Source: Flavobacterium pectinovorum (GTDB taxonomy: Bacteria; Bacteroidota; Bacteroidia; Flavobacteriales; Flavobacteriaceae). Taken from it: a DNA stretch of 64,000 bases. Each line of letters begins with the position of its first letter. Within the stretch, counting starts at the first letter, position 1. Under the pieces are notes generated by a model. The model made no database searches. It saw nothing but the letters and a program-made list of their open reading frames with translations, and was not told the origin of the DNA. The position numbers and the translations under genes are program-made. Of the stretch, positions 27,942 through 35,909 are shown in pieces. The stretch spans positions 248,937 through 312,936 of the forward strand of contig NZ_RCZH01000003.1 in the NCBI RefSeq assembly GCF_006438875.1, read 5' to 3'.

Positions 27942-28821
27942 AATATAAAATTTGATAAAATAAAAATATAATTGGTGCTACAAATATAACACTATCTAAT
28001 CGATCTAGGATGCCTCCGTGTCCTGGCATAATGGAACCACTGTCTTTTACTTCGGCAATTCTTTTGAATTTTGATTCGATCAAATCACCGATCGTTCCAA
28101 AAATACTAACAATCAAAGCAATAATTGTCCATATTAAAATAGATCTACTGCTAAAATCAGGATTAGGCTGAATGTAGAGTTTGGAAATTAAAAAACCGGC
28201 AAAAGCAGCAAAAACGGCTCCTCCAAGAAATCCTTCTATTGTTTTTTTAGGCGAAACACGTTCAAATAATTTATGTTTTCCAATAGACTTTCCAACTAAA
28301 TAAGCAAAGGTATCATTTGTCCAGATTAAGATAAATAAACCAAGGATAATTTTAGGATTGTAATTATTAGTTCCAAATGAAATTTTTACAATAAAAACAA
28401 AAGGAAGTGTGATGTAGCCTAATAGATATAAGTATTTAGAAGAAATACTGATTTTTTGTACAGAGTCGTAAAATAAGAATAAAATACATTTGATTGATAT
28501 TACAATAGTAACAGCAAGAAGTATTAAATCTAATTGTTGAATATTTATTTCTAAATCAAAATTTGATTTAAATAATTGGTTTAAAAAGGAAGTAGTTTGT
28601 TTGTTGTAATGACTAATTAATATAATAACGGCATATAACAAGGTTCCAAATAGTATAGAAAATACTTTATTTAGGTTTACCAAATTGCAAAATTCGTAAA
28701 TTGTAATAATTAGGAAAATGCCAAAAAGAACGATAAAGCTTTCGGTAGAAAACAGAATAGACGTTAGTAATAAAGCGATATAAACAGCACCAGAAATGGT
28801 TCTCTTAAGTGTTTCATTCAT
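27931..28821 (-). CDS. cdsA: Phosphatidate cytidylyltransferase
   Basis: The 296-aa membrane enzyme makes CDP-diacylglycerol from phosphatidate and CTP. It has about eight hydrophobic segments and the complete family signature near the C-terminus, SKFKRIAEVKDSGSIMPGHG followed by GILDR (~248-275), preceded by SPKKTIEGFLGG (~190-201). It overlaps psd downstream by 11 bp and lies 1 bp after the LUD gene, so the cluster supplies and uses CDP-diacylglycerol for phospholipid synthesis. Confidence 0.95.
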   Translation of the reverse strand: MNETLKRTISGAVYIALLLTSILFSTESFIVLFGIFLIITIYEFCNLVNLNKVFSILFGTLLYAVIILISHYNKQTTSFLNQLFKSNFDLEINIQQLDLILLAVTIVISIKCILFLFYDSVQKISISSKYLYLLGYITLPFVFIVKISFGTNNYNPKIILGLFILIWTNDTFAYLVGKSIGKHKLFERVSPKKTIEGFLGGAVFAAFAGFLISKLYIQPNPDFSSRSILIWTIIALIVSIFGTIGDLIESKFKRIAEVKDSGSIMPGHGGILDRLDSVIFVAPIIFLFYQILYYVS

Positions 28822-28822
28822 C

Positions 28823-29428
28823 TTAAAGGTCTTCTAAGAGCAATAAATATAAATTTTTGGCAACGCTTCCGTATTGCGTAAAATCTTCTTCTTTTGCTTT
28901 TTCGAAATATTTTATTGTGGTAATGTTAGTAGGATAATCTCTTTCGTATTTACGTTTAATAGCACTTAAACCGTCACTTTTTATAGAAAGGATCTGACTT
29001 GTTGTAGCAATAATTACAATATTTGCAGGTAATTCGTTTGGTTTGTTTTGTCTGATTTGTTTTGAAGAAAACAAAATAGAACCTTCATCAGCAATTAGAT
29101 TTTCGCAGCTTGCTAAAAGGAATTTTGGTCTTGTTGGTGCAATATAAAGTAACTTGTTTTCATCTAGTAAATGAAAAAGACCTTGTTCATAACAAAGCAC
29201 TTCACTTTCGAACCAATCGTTTTCTTCTAAAATATTTTCAAATTGTTCCGCTACTTCTTGTTTGTTTTCGCAATACAAAAACTTACCTCCATTTTTCTTA
29301 AAATTGAAAATGAACCTTTCGTCTATAGACAAATGGCTATCCTGGATGGAATTGCCAGCATATTCACTTTCATTTTCGTCGTCAGATGCGGCATCGCTTG
29401 AACCAAATATTTTTTTGAAAAAATTCAT
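28823..29428 (-). CDS. LUD-domain protein (LutC/YkgG type)
   Basis: The 201-aa protein has an acidic first 40 residues and then a LUD-like domain with alternating strands and helices: KFLLASCENLIADEGSILFSSKQIRQNKPNELPANIVIIATTSQI (core ~100-150). In other bacteria LUD proteins belong to lactate-oxidation complexes, but the single-domain form between ftsH and cdsA in flavobacteria has no settled role. No lactate genes are near. It is the first gene after the ftsH terminator and 1 bp before cdsA, so it probably leads the phospholipid unit. Confidence 0.75.
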   Translation of the reverse strand: MNFFKKIFGSSDAASDDENESEYAGNSIQDSHLSIDERFIFNFKKNGGKFLYCENKQEVAEQFENILEENDWFESEVLCYEQGLFHLLDENKLLYIAPTRPKFLLASCENLIADEGSILFSSKQIRQNKPNELPANIVIIATTSQILSIKSDGLSAIKRKYERDYPTNITTIKYFEKAKEEDFTQYGSVAKNLYLLLLEDL

Positions 29429-29476
29429 TTTTATATGAAATACTTTACATGTTAATTGAAAACGTTCAAAGATAAA

Positions 29477-29516
29477 AAAATCTTAATTCAAAAGGCTATT
29501 TTGAATTAAGATTTTA
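29477..29516 (-). terminator. Terminator after ftsH
   Basis: The arms AAAATCTTAATTCAAAA and TTTTGAATTAAGATTTT pair perfectly around GGCTA. A T run follows on the minus strand. It separates rsfS-ftsH from the LUD-cdsA-psd-ACBP-SOD unit. Confidence 0.8.
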
Positions 29517-29542
29517 AAAAATATTACATATTTCTGAATAAT

Positions 29543-31468
29543 TTACGAAACCACTTCTTCTAAATTTTTATCAAAAGTACGTTTTCCGAAAATTGTTTCT
29601 AAGTCATCTTTGAAAATAACTTCTTTTTCAATTAATATATCAGCCAATTGATTTAGCTTGTCTTTGTTTTCCTGAAGAATCTGAATGGCTCTTTGGTATT
29701 GACCTTCAATTAATTCTGAAATTTCTTTATCAATTACTTTAGCCGTTTCATCAGAATACGGTTTTGAGAAATTGTATTCGCTTTGTCCGGTTGAGTCGTA
29801 ATAAGTAACATTTCCGATTTTATCATTCAAACCGTAAATAGTTACCATAGCACGAGCCTGACGTGTAACTTTTTCTAAATCGCTTAATGCACCAGTCGAA
29901 ATTCTGTCAAAAGTTACTTTTTCAGCAGCTCTTCCACCCATAGTAGCGCACATTTCGTCTAACATTTGATCTGTTCTTACGATTTGTCTCTCTTCCGGTA
30001 AGTACCAGGCCGCTCCTAAACTTTGTCCACGAGGGACAATAGTTACTTTAATAAGTGGTGCAGCATGTTCTAACATCCAGCTTACAGTTGCGTGACCAGC
30101 TTCGTGAATTGCAATTGCTCTTTTCTCTTCCGGAGTAATAATTTTATTTTTCTTTTCAAGACCACCAATGATTCTGTCTACAGCATCAAGGAAATCTTGT
30201 CTGTCAACTGCTGTTTTATTGTTACGTGCAGCAATCAATGCAGCTTCGTTACAAACATTTGCAATATCAGCACCAGAGAATCCCGGAGTTTGTTTTGCTA
30301 AGAAATCAAGATCAAGACCTTCAACTTTTTTGATGGGAGCTAAGTGTACTTTAAAGATTTCAGCTCTTTCGCGAATGTCCGGTAAGTCAACAAAAATTTG
30401 TCTGTCAAAACGTCCGGCACGCATTAAAGCTTTGTCAAGAACATCAGCTCTGTTTGTTGCTGCCAGAACAATTACGTTAGAGTTTGTACCAAAACCATCC
30501 ATTTCTGTCAATAATTGGTTCAAAGTATTTTCTCTTTCGTCATTTCCGCCTGACATATTGCTTTTTCCTCTTGCTCTACCAACGGCATCAATCTCGTCGA
30601 TAAAGATAATAGCAGGAGATTTTTCTTTAGCTTGTTTGAATAAATCACGAACACGTGAAGCACCAACTCCTACAAACATCTCTACGAAATCAGAACCTGA
30701 TAAAGAGAAGAAAGGTACCTGAGCCTCACCGGCAACAGCTTTTGCAAGCAAAGTTTTACCAGTTCCCGGAGGTCCTACGAGTAAGGCTCCTTTGGGAATT
30801 TTACCTCCAAGATTCGTGTATTTTTCAGGATTTTTCAGAAATTCTACAATTTCTTGTATTTCTTCTTTAGCACCTTCTAAACCTGCAACATCTTTAAATG
30901 TAGTTTTGATATCTGTTTTCTCATCAAACAATTTAGCTTTAGATTTTCCAATGTTAAAAATTTGTCCGCCACCGCCACCTGCGCCACCTGACATTTTACG
31001 CATAATGAATATCCATACACCAATAATGATGATAATTGGAAGTAAACTAATTAGAATATCGCTCCAGTTATTTTTTTGCAAGAAATTAAAATCTTTCAGT
31101 TTGCCTTCGCCAACTGCTTTTTCTAATTTAGTCTGAAAAATTTGATCGTTACCAATTTCTAAAGTATAGTGAGGACCTTTATTTTCATTTTTAAAAATAT
31201 CTTTAGATACTTTCTCGTTTGCTTTGTCTTTAAGAGCAGCAGCAGTTAAATATACTTCGGCTTCAGCCTTGTTGTAAACGATTACTTTTTCAATTTGTCC
31301 TTTTTCTAATAAAACGTTGAACTTAGAAGAAGTTAATTGAGCAGGTTCGCTTAAGTTAGATCCTCCGGTTGCAAAACTTATAAATAAAAAAACTAAAAGT
31401 ATTGCGGTATATATTAACCAAGGACTTATTTTAAATTTACTCGGATTTGGATTATTATCTTTAGCCAT
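29543..31468 (-). CDS. ftsH: ATP-dependent zinc metalloprotease FtsH
   Basis: The 641-aa inner-membrane protease unfolds and degrades membrane and short-lived proteins. Two membrane helices (~15-35 and ~140-160) flank a periplasmic domain; then come a Gly-rich linker (GGAGGGGG), the AAA module with Walker A GPPGTGKT (232-239), Walker B FIDEID and the second-region homology, and the peptidase domain with zinc motif HEAGH (455-459). All catalytic elements are intact. It is 15 bp after rsfS and ends at a strong terminator. Confidence 0.97.
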   Translation of the reverse strand: MAKDNNPNPSKFKISPWLIYTAILLVFLFISFATGGSNLSEPAQLTSSKFNVLLEKGQIEKVIVYNKAEAEVYLTAAALKDKANEKVSKDIFKNENKGPHYTLEIGNDQIFQTKLEKAVGEGKLKDFNFLQKNNWSDILISLLPIIIIIGVWIFIMRKMSGGAGGGGGQIFNIGKSKAKLFDEKTDIKTTFKDVAGLEGAKEEIQEIVEFLKNPEKYTNLGGKIPKGALLVGPPGTGKTLLAKAVAGEAQVPFFSLSGSDFVEMFVGVGASRVRDLFKQAKEKSPAIIFIDEIDAVGRARGKSNMSGGNDERENTLNQLLTEMDGFGTNSNVIVLAATNRADVLDKALMRAGRFDRQIFVDLPDIRERAEIFKVHLAPIKKVEGLDLDFLAKQTPGFSGADIANVCNEAALIAARNNKTAVDRQDFLDAVDRIIGGLEKKNKIITPEEKRAIAIHEAGHATVSWMLEHAAPLIKVTIVPRGQSLGAAWYLPEERQIVRTDQMLDEMCATMGGRAAEKVTFDRISTGALSDLEKVTRQARAMVTIYGLNDKIGNVTYYDSTGQSEYNFSKPYSDETAKVIDKEISELIEGQYQRAIQILQENKDKLNQLADILIEKEVIFKDDLETIFGKRTFDKNLEEVVS

Positions 31469-31483
31469 TAGAAAAAATTTTCT

Positions 31484-31855
31484 TTAGTATTTGTTTTCGA
31501 TTGTAGTTATTTTGGCGTCACCCCAAAGGCTTTCGATATTATAGTATTCACGAATGTGTTTTTGGAAAACATGTACTACGATATGCACATAGTCCATTAG
31601 GACCCATTCTGCATTATCGGTTCCTTCTACGTGCCAGGGTTTATCTTTTAAGTCTTTAGATACTGTTTTTTGGATTGAGTTTACAATGGCGTTAACTTGG
31701 GTATTAGAACTTCCGTTGCAGATAACAAAATAGTCACAAACAGCCGTGTCTATTTCTCTTAAGTCAAGAATATCGATATCATTTCCTTTTACTTCTTCAA
31801 TCCCTTTGATTATGTTCGCCAATAGAACATCATTATTAATCGTCTTTTTCGCCAT
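31484..31855 (-). CDS. rsfS: Ribosome silencing factor RsfS
   Basis: The 123-aa DUF143 protein binds ribosomal protein L14 (uL14) and blocks joining of the ribosomal subunits when nutrients are short. The core DLREIDTAVCDYFVICNGSSNTQVNAI (~44-72) and HVEGTDNAEWVLMDYVHIVVHVF (~90-113) are the conserved halves of the domain. It is the first gene of the rsfS-ftsH pair and stands back to back with birA, with 93 bp between them for both promoters. Confidence 0.94.
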   Translation of the reverse strand: MAKKTINNDVLLANIIKGIEEVKGNDIDILDLREIDTAVCDYFVICNGSSNTQVNAIVNSIQKTVSKDLKDKPWHVEGTDNAEWVLMDYVHIVVHVFQKHIREYYNIESLWGDAKITTIENKY

Positions 31856-31872
31856 GAATTATTTTATATGAA

Positions 31873-31906
31873 TTTGTAAAGTTACCAAATTTTGTGATTA
31901 TTTTTG
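31873..31906 (+). promoter_or_regulatory. Candidate promoter of birA
   Basis: TTTG (31873-31876), a 22-nt spacer and TATTTTTG (31899-31906) fit the Bacteroidota -33/-7 pattern. The ATG of birA is 42 nt further on. Confidence 0.45.
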
Positions 31907-31948
31907 AACCTTAACAAAATATTAAATTAAGTTATTTAAATTACTTAA

Positions 31949-32677
31949 ATGAAACTAATCAAACTCGATGCCATAGATTCAACAAATGATTTCTTAAAAT
32001 CATTGTCAAGCCAAGATGAACTTGAGAACTTCACCGTCGTAACAGCTGAAAATCAGACAAAAGGCAAAGGACAAATGGGGGCGAAGTGGCAGTCAGAATC
32101 AGGTAAAAACTTAATTATGAGTGCCTTGGTAAAGGATTTTCTATATGATAATGAACAGGTTTTTAATCTGAGCATAATCGTGTCATTAGCAGTAATTGAG
32201 GTTTTAAAAACGTTAAATATTTCTGATTTAAGTATAAAATGGCCAAACGACATTATGTCATATAATAAGAAAATTGGTGGCATACTAATCGAAAATACCC
32301 TAAAAAGTGATGGCAGGATTGTGTCAGTTGTCGGATTAGGACTAAATGTCAATCAAACTAATTTTGATGAATTGCCAAATGCTTCTTCATTGGCAGTAAT
32401 TGCAGGAAAATCTTTTGACAAAGAGGCGTTGCCAATTTTAATCATCGAAAAAATTAAAGAGAAAATCGAATTATGGGAAAATAATTCAGAAGGTTTTTGG
32501 GTAATTTACTTTGAGACTTTATTTAGAAAGGGAGTTCCAATGCCTTTTAAAAATCTTTCAGGGCAAAACTTCATGGGAATTATTCAAGGTGTTTCTTCGG
32601 TTGGAAAGATTCAGATTCTATTGGAAGATGATTCTGTTTCAGAATTTGATATCAAAGAAGTGCAGATGCTTTATTAA
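31949..32677 (+). CDS. birA: Biotin--[acetyl-CoA-carboxylase] ligase
   Basis: The 242-aa enzyme activates biotin with ATP and attaches it to the carrier protein of acetyl-CoA carboxylase. The biotinyl-AMP loop is TKGKGQMGAKW (37-47), a variant of GRGRxGRxW; KWPND is at 97-101 and the catalytic lysine lies in NKKIGGILIE (106-115). The N-terminal DNA-binding domain of E. coli BirA is absent, so this form is not a repressor. Upstream is divergent rsfS. Confidence 0.94.
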   Translation: MKLIKLDAIDSTNDFLKSLSSQDELENFTVVTAENQTKGKGQMGAKWQSESGKNLIMSALVKDFLYDNEQVFNLSIIVSLAVIEVLKTLNISDLSIKWPNDIMSYNKKIGGILIENTLKSDGRIVSVVGLGLNVNQTNFDELPNASSLAVIAGKSFDKEALPILIIEKIKEKIELWENNSEGFWVIYFETLFRKGVPMPFKNLSGQNFMGIIQGVSSVGKIQILLEDDSVSEFDIKEVQMLY

Positions 32678-32722
32678 AGGAAGGTTCTGAGGTTCTAAGT
32701 TGCAAAGGTTCAAAGGTTTTAT

Positions 32723-32860
32723 GTAGAGACGCACAGCAGTGCGTCTAAATTGTTCGAAAATGAAAAGTCTTTTTGCCACAGATTTCACAGATTAAAATGA
32801 TTTTTAAATTAGAATAATCCGTGTAAATCTGTTTAATCCGTCAAATCCGCGTGCCATTTT
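32723..32860. repeat. REP palindrome and degenerate inverted repeat after birA
   Basis: GTAGAGACGCACAGCAGTGC (with the rest of its palindrome, 32723-32748) is a copy of the element at 8418. Next to it, GCCACAGATTTCACAGATT (32776-32794) and its rough complement AATCCGTCAAATCCGCGTGCC (32836-32856, mismatches) face each other. This probably ends the birA transcript and the convergent one. Confidence 0.5.
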
Positions 32861-32865
32861 AATAA

Positions 32866-33522
32866 TTAAATCTTCAATAATTTATCCGTTTTTGGCGCTA
32901 TTTTTCTATTCCAATAAACAATATAAAAAGTTCCTAAGATTGAAGGCGTCATCCAGGCAATCATATTTCCAATTCCAATTCCGGCAACGATAAAGGCAGT
33001 TATGGATGCAATCAAGGCTCCAATCATTTTTCCGATATGTTTAGAAAGCCAGTCTTTATTAGAAACTGAAAGGTTCTTGAAAAATATAAAATCTTTCACC
33101 GTCATATAAAACCCAAAACCACCAAAGAAAGTAAATAGAATTCCATTTTCGACACCATTTATTTGGCAATAAAGCCCAATAGAAATCATTATTACAGAAA
33201 AGAATAACATACTTCCCGAAATTAATTTATCAGTAAAATCGGCTTTTGTTTTGCGTTTAAAACTTAAGGCACGATTTCCGGAAATCACAAGATAAATGGT
33301 AAACAAACCGATTAAGAATAAAAATATATTCTGATGTTTTGGCATCCAGCAAATCGGAATTGAAATTAGAGAACTGGTTATCATTCCTATAGAAAATAAT
33401 TTCCCCATTGTCTTGTGTAATGATCCTCCTTTTTTGACCAAAATACTTCCAATTCCGGTAATTAGTCCAATTCCTCCAAAAAAGGCGTGAATGTAAATTA
33501 AAATCTTGATAGTTGCTTCCAT
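32866..33522 (-). CDS. Inner-membrane protein of about seven helices, unknown function
   Basis: I start this at 33522 (MEATIKILIYIHAFFGGIGL), giving 218 aa; the longer frame to 33639 adds 39 polar residues with no family resemblance. The protein is almost entirely hydrophobic helices with short loops and a Lys-rich C-terminus (NRKIAPKTDKLLKI). His12 near the first helix (IHAFFGG) and HKTMGK after the second resemble the DUF2306-type membrane proteins, but I am not certain. It stands alone, between birA and a tandem repeat. Confidence 0.6.
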   Translation of the reverse strand: MEATIKILIYIHAFFGGIGLITGIGSILVKKGGSLHKTMGKLFSIGMITSSLISIPICWMPKHQNIFLFLIGLFTIYLVISGNRALSFKRKTKADFTDKLISGSMLFFSVIMISIGLYCQINGVENGILFTFFGGFGFYMTVKDFIFFKNLSVSNKDWLSKHIGKMIGALIASITAFIVAGIGIGNMIAWMTPSILGTFYIVYWNRKIAPKTDKLLKI

Positions 33523-33622
33523 TTTTAGGTTTGTTAGTTTTGATGGATCAAACTTCGTATAATAATTTATCGTAGAATAATTTATAGTTCTGAACTGTAG
33601 GTTTTTGAGGATGAATCGGAGG

Positions 33623-33860
33623 TTTTGCCACGAAGACACTAAGGCACAAAGCTTTTTTGTTTAGAGGTGCAAAGGTTCAAAGGTTTTCTGTAGAGGCGCA
33701 CAGCAGTGCGTCTAACGGACGTTTTGCCACGAAGGCACTAAGACACAAAGCTTTTTTATTTATAGGTGCAAAGGTTCAAAGGTTTTCTGTAGAGGCGCAC
33801 AGGAGTGCGTCTAACGGACATTTTGCCACGAAGGCGCTAATAAGGCGCGAAGTTTTTTTA
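33623..33860. repeat. 99-bp tandem repeat, 2.4 copies
   Basis: The word TTTTGCCACGAAG begins at 33623, 33722 and 33821, an exact 99-bp period. Each full unit contains TGCAAAGGTTCAAAGGTT and a REP palindrome GCGCACAGCAGTGCGTC (33690-33715; in unit 2, 33789-33814, the loop reads AGGA). The third unit is cut short. The gap 33523-34008 holds no gene; a short plus-strand frame through it merely translates the repeat. Confidence 0.85.
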
Positions 33861-33929
33861 GGATAATCATACAAAGTCGCAAAGAAAAAACATAAAACTT
33901 TGTGTCTTCGTGCCTTCGCAGCAACCCCA

Positions 33930-33960
33930 AAAAAAAAGCCCGATCGTTAAATCAGGCTTT
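33930..33960 (-). terminator. Terminator after the SRPBCC gene
   Basis: On the minus strand AAAGCCTGAT and ATCGGGCTTT pair around TTAACG and are followed by a run of Ts. It lies about 50 bp after the stop at 34009. Confidence 0.7.
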
Positions 33961-34008
33961 AAATTTTATGTAATCGAGAATTAATAATCAACAATCAATA
34001 ATCAACAA

Positions 34009-34401
34009 TTATAATTTCGTCATATTAGTTGCAAGAGTTTCAATGAATTTGCTAATTGGCCCTTTGATCATCATTGCCATCATTGCATTAAATTCTCCTT
34101 CAAATTGAAGTTGAACAGCACTTTCAGAATCCGAAACGCTTTCGATATTTGAAACCAAAGTAAAAGGAAGTTTATCACTTGCAGCTCCCAAAACAATTTT
34201 ATTTGGAGCTACTTTTTCTTTCATTTTTAGTTTTATTTCCGGCATACCTTTCAATCCAAAAATAAAAGCATCTTCGCCAATCACTTCGAATTTAGCGATA
34301 TTATCCGGCATTAATTTTTCAAAATTCCTAACATCAGTCAATAAATCAAATAAATCTTGAGCTGATTTCTGAACAGTAACTTTTGGACTTTCTAAGTTCA
34401 T
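34009..34401 (-). CDS. SRPBCC (START-like) family protein
   Basis: The 130-aa cytoplasmic protein has the helix-grip outline of the SRPBCC/START superfamily: SAQDLFDLLTDVRNFEKLMPDNIAKFEV (13-42), then strands LKMKEKVAPNKIVLG and VQLQFEGEFN, and a long C-terminal helix. Such proteins bind hydrophobic ligands or chaperone partners; the ligand is unknown. It lies downstream of pyrE on the same strand, but a 244-bp gap with a heptamer array and a CCCGATAGCTATCGGG palindrome (34475-34490) separates them. Confidence 0.8.
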   Translation of the reverse strand: MNLESPKVTVQKSAQDLFDLLTDVRNFEKLMPDNIAKFEVIGEDAFIFGLKGMPEIKLKMKEKVAPNKIVLGAASDKLPFTLVSNIESVSDSESAVQLQFEGEFNAMMAMMIKGPISKFIETLATNMTKL

Positions 34402-34561
34402 AATTTTTTATATTTATTTTTTTACCACAAAGGGCGCAAGTTTTTTTTATGTTGTAAAACTTTATAATCGCGATCCCGATAGCTATCGGGACGCAAAGCT
34501 TTATCTATGATTAAATCCCAATTTTTTAAAATTCCAAAAAAGAGCGAAGCGATTTTTTAGT

Positions 34562-34645
34562 AAAATCTAAAATCTAAAATCTAAAATCTAAAATCTAAAA
34601 TCTAAAATCTAAAATCTAAAATCTAAAATCTAAAATCTAAAATCT
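34562..34645. repeat. Heptanucleotide array (AAAATCT)12
   Basis: Twelve perfect copies of AAAATCT run from 34562 to 34645. The last unit touches the stop codon of pyrE (CTA at 34646-34648 on the plus strand), so the whole array is the start of the pyrE 3' flank. No mismatch interrupts it. Confidence 0.95.
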
Positions 34646-35290
34646 CTAATCCTGTCCCCAAGTCGATGGAATTGCGTTCCATTCCTGCAAAGTAGATTGT
34701 TGCTCTTCAGTAATATATTGTTTTTGAACCGCTAGGTCCAATAGGTTTTCGTAATTGCTTAATGTATACAAATCGATATTAGCATTTTTAAAGTTTTCTT
34801 CGGCAACACCAAAACCATAGGTAAAAATCGCTGCCATACCTTTAATATTGGCACCTTCATTACGTAAAGCTTCTACAGCCATCAAACTACTGTTTCCTGT
34901 ACTGATTAAATCTTCAACGACAACAACATTTTGACCTTTTTGTAAAAAACCTTCAACTTGATTCTGTCTTCCGTGTTTTTTTGCTTCCGGACGCACATAT
35001 ACAAATGGCAATCCAAGGCTTTCGGCAACAAGAATTCCAATACCAATGGCACCTGTGGCAACACCGGCAATGACATCTGGTTTCCCAAATTGTTTCTCAA
35101 TATTTTTCGCAAACTCATCACGAACGTAATTTCGGATGATCGGAAATGAAAGAATTAACCTATTATCACAGTAAATAGGGGATTTCCAACCTGAAGCCCA
35201 TGTAAAAGGATTTTCGGGATTCAATTTAATTGCATTTATTTGCAAAAGCAATTCGGCTGTTTTTTCGGCAGTATCTTTATTAAAAATCAT
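34646..35290 (-). CDS. pyrE: Orotate phosphoribosyltransferase
   Basis: The 214-aa enzyme joins orotate to PRPP to make OMP in pyrimidine synthesis. The PRPP motif VVVVEDLISTGNSS lies at ~118-131 and the flexible catalytic loop at ~93-105 (RPEAKKHGRQNQVEG). I choose the ATG at 35290 (MIFNKDTAEKTAELL) over the one at 35323, because a promoter box ends 4 nt before it and the longer form would overlap the divergent NUDIX gene. Only 7 bp separate the two start codons. Confidence 0.94.
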   Translation of the reverse strand: MIFNKDTAEKTAELLLQINAIKLNPENPFTWASGWKSPIYCDNRLILSFPIIRNYVRDEFAKNIEKQFGKPDVIAGVATGAIGIGILVAESLGLPFVYVRPEAKKHGRQNQVEGFLQKGQNVVVVEDLISTGNSSLMAVEALRNEGANIKGMAAIFTYGFGVAEENFKNANIDLYTLSNYENLLDLAVQKQYITEEQQSTLQEWNAIPSTWGQD

Positions 35291-35294
35291 AGTA

Positions 35295-35324
35295 CAAATG
35301 TATAAAGTTTTTGTGAACGACAAA
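35295..35324 (-). promoter_or_regulatory. Promoter of pyrE inside the NUDIX gene
   Basis: On the minus strand TTTG (35324-35321), an 18-nt spacer and TACATTTG (35302-35295) match the Bacteroidota consensus exactly. The -7 box ends 4 nt before the pyrE ATG, so the transcript should start at or next to the ATG. The whole promoter lies within the first 9 codons of the divergent gene. Confidence 0.65.
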
Positions 35325-35909
35325 CCACTTTTTTTGACAAATGAAATCTCAAGAGAGACTAATTTTCAATTATTCCTATTAGAGAGTATTGATATCGAGC
35401 AGCTTATAGTGAAAATATTTCAAAATAAAATTCAAAAGGCTTATTTATATCATCCCGATGAAAAGGAAATAATGAAGACATTAAAAGCCAAAATTCCTGT
35501 ACAGAAAGCGGGAGGAGGCTTTGTGTACAATAAAAAAGGCGAAGTTTTATTCATCTTCAGAAACGGAAAATGGGACTTACCAAAAGGCGGAATCGAGAAA
35601 GGCGAAGAGATTGAAGCCACCGCAATGCGCGAAGTCGAAGAAGAAACCGGTGTAAACCAACTTAGAATTACCAATAAACTCCAAAAAACATATCACGTTT
35701 TTAAACGTAACGGAAAATACAAACTCAAAATCACGCATTGGTTCGAAATGTTTTCAGATTTTGAAGGAACTCCACAAGGTCAAGCCGACGAAGGTATCGA
35801 AAAAGTAGCCTGGCTAAATCCGGAACAAATCAAAGAAGCCCTTAAAAATTCTTATGAAAACATTAAATTGTTGTTTGAAGAAGAGAATAAAGTTTCAGTT
35901 GAAGAGTAA
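35298..35909 (+). CDS. NUDIX hydrolase
   Basis: The 203-aa protein has a family-specific N-terminal ~65 residues and a NUDIX domain with a perfect box GX5EX7REVXEEXGV at residues 97-119 (GGIEKGEEIEATAMREVEEE, then TGV). NUDIX enzymes hydrolyse nucleoside diphosphates linked to another group; RNGKWDLPKGG before the box is typical of Ap4A-like or ADP-ribose-type hydrolases, but the substrate is open. It starts 7 bp from pyrE in the opposite direction. A TATCTTTA box (35272-35279), inside pyrE, may be its -7 element. Confidence 0.88.
   Translation: MYKVFVNDKPLFLTNEISRETNFQLFLLESIDIEQLIVKIFQNKIQKAYLYHPDEKEIMKTLKAKIPVQKAGGGFVYNKKGEVLFIFRNGKWDLPKGGIEKGEEIEATAMREVEEETGVNQLRITNKLQKTYHVFKRNGKYKLKITHWFEMFSDFEGTPQGQADEGIEKVAWLNPEQIKEALKNSYENIKLLFEEENKVSVEE

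Noticed and set aside
30168..30722. Plus-strand open frame of 184 codons
   Set aside because: It is antisense to the conserved AAA module of ftsH; composition reflects ftsH codon use.
33657..33866. Plus-strand open frame of 69 codons
   Set aside because: It is the translation of the 99-bp tandem repeat and repeats itself; no start signal or family.
34562..34645. Possible CRISPR or iteron array
   Set aside because: Units are 7 bp with no spacers, and no cas or replication gene is near; it is a simple tandem repeat.
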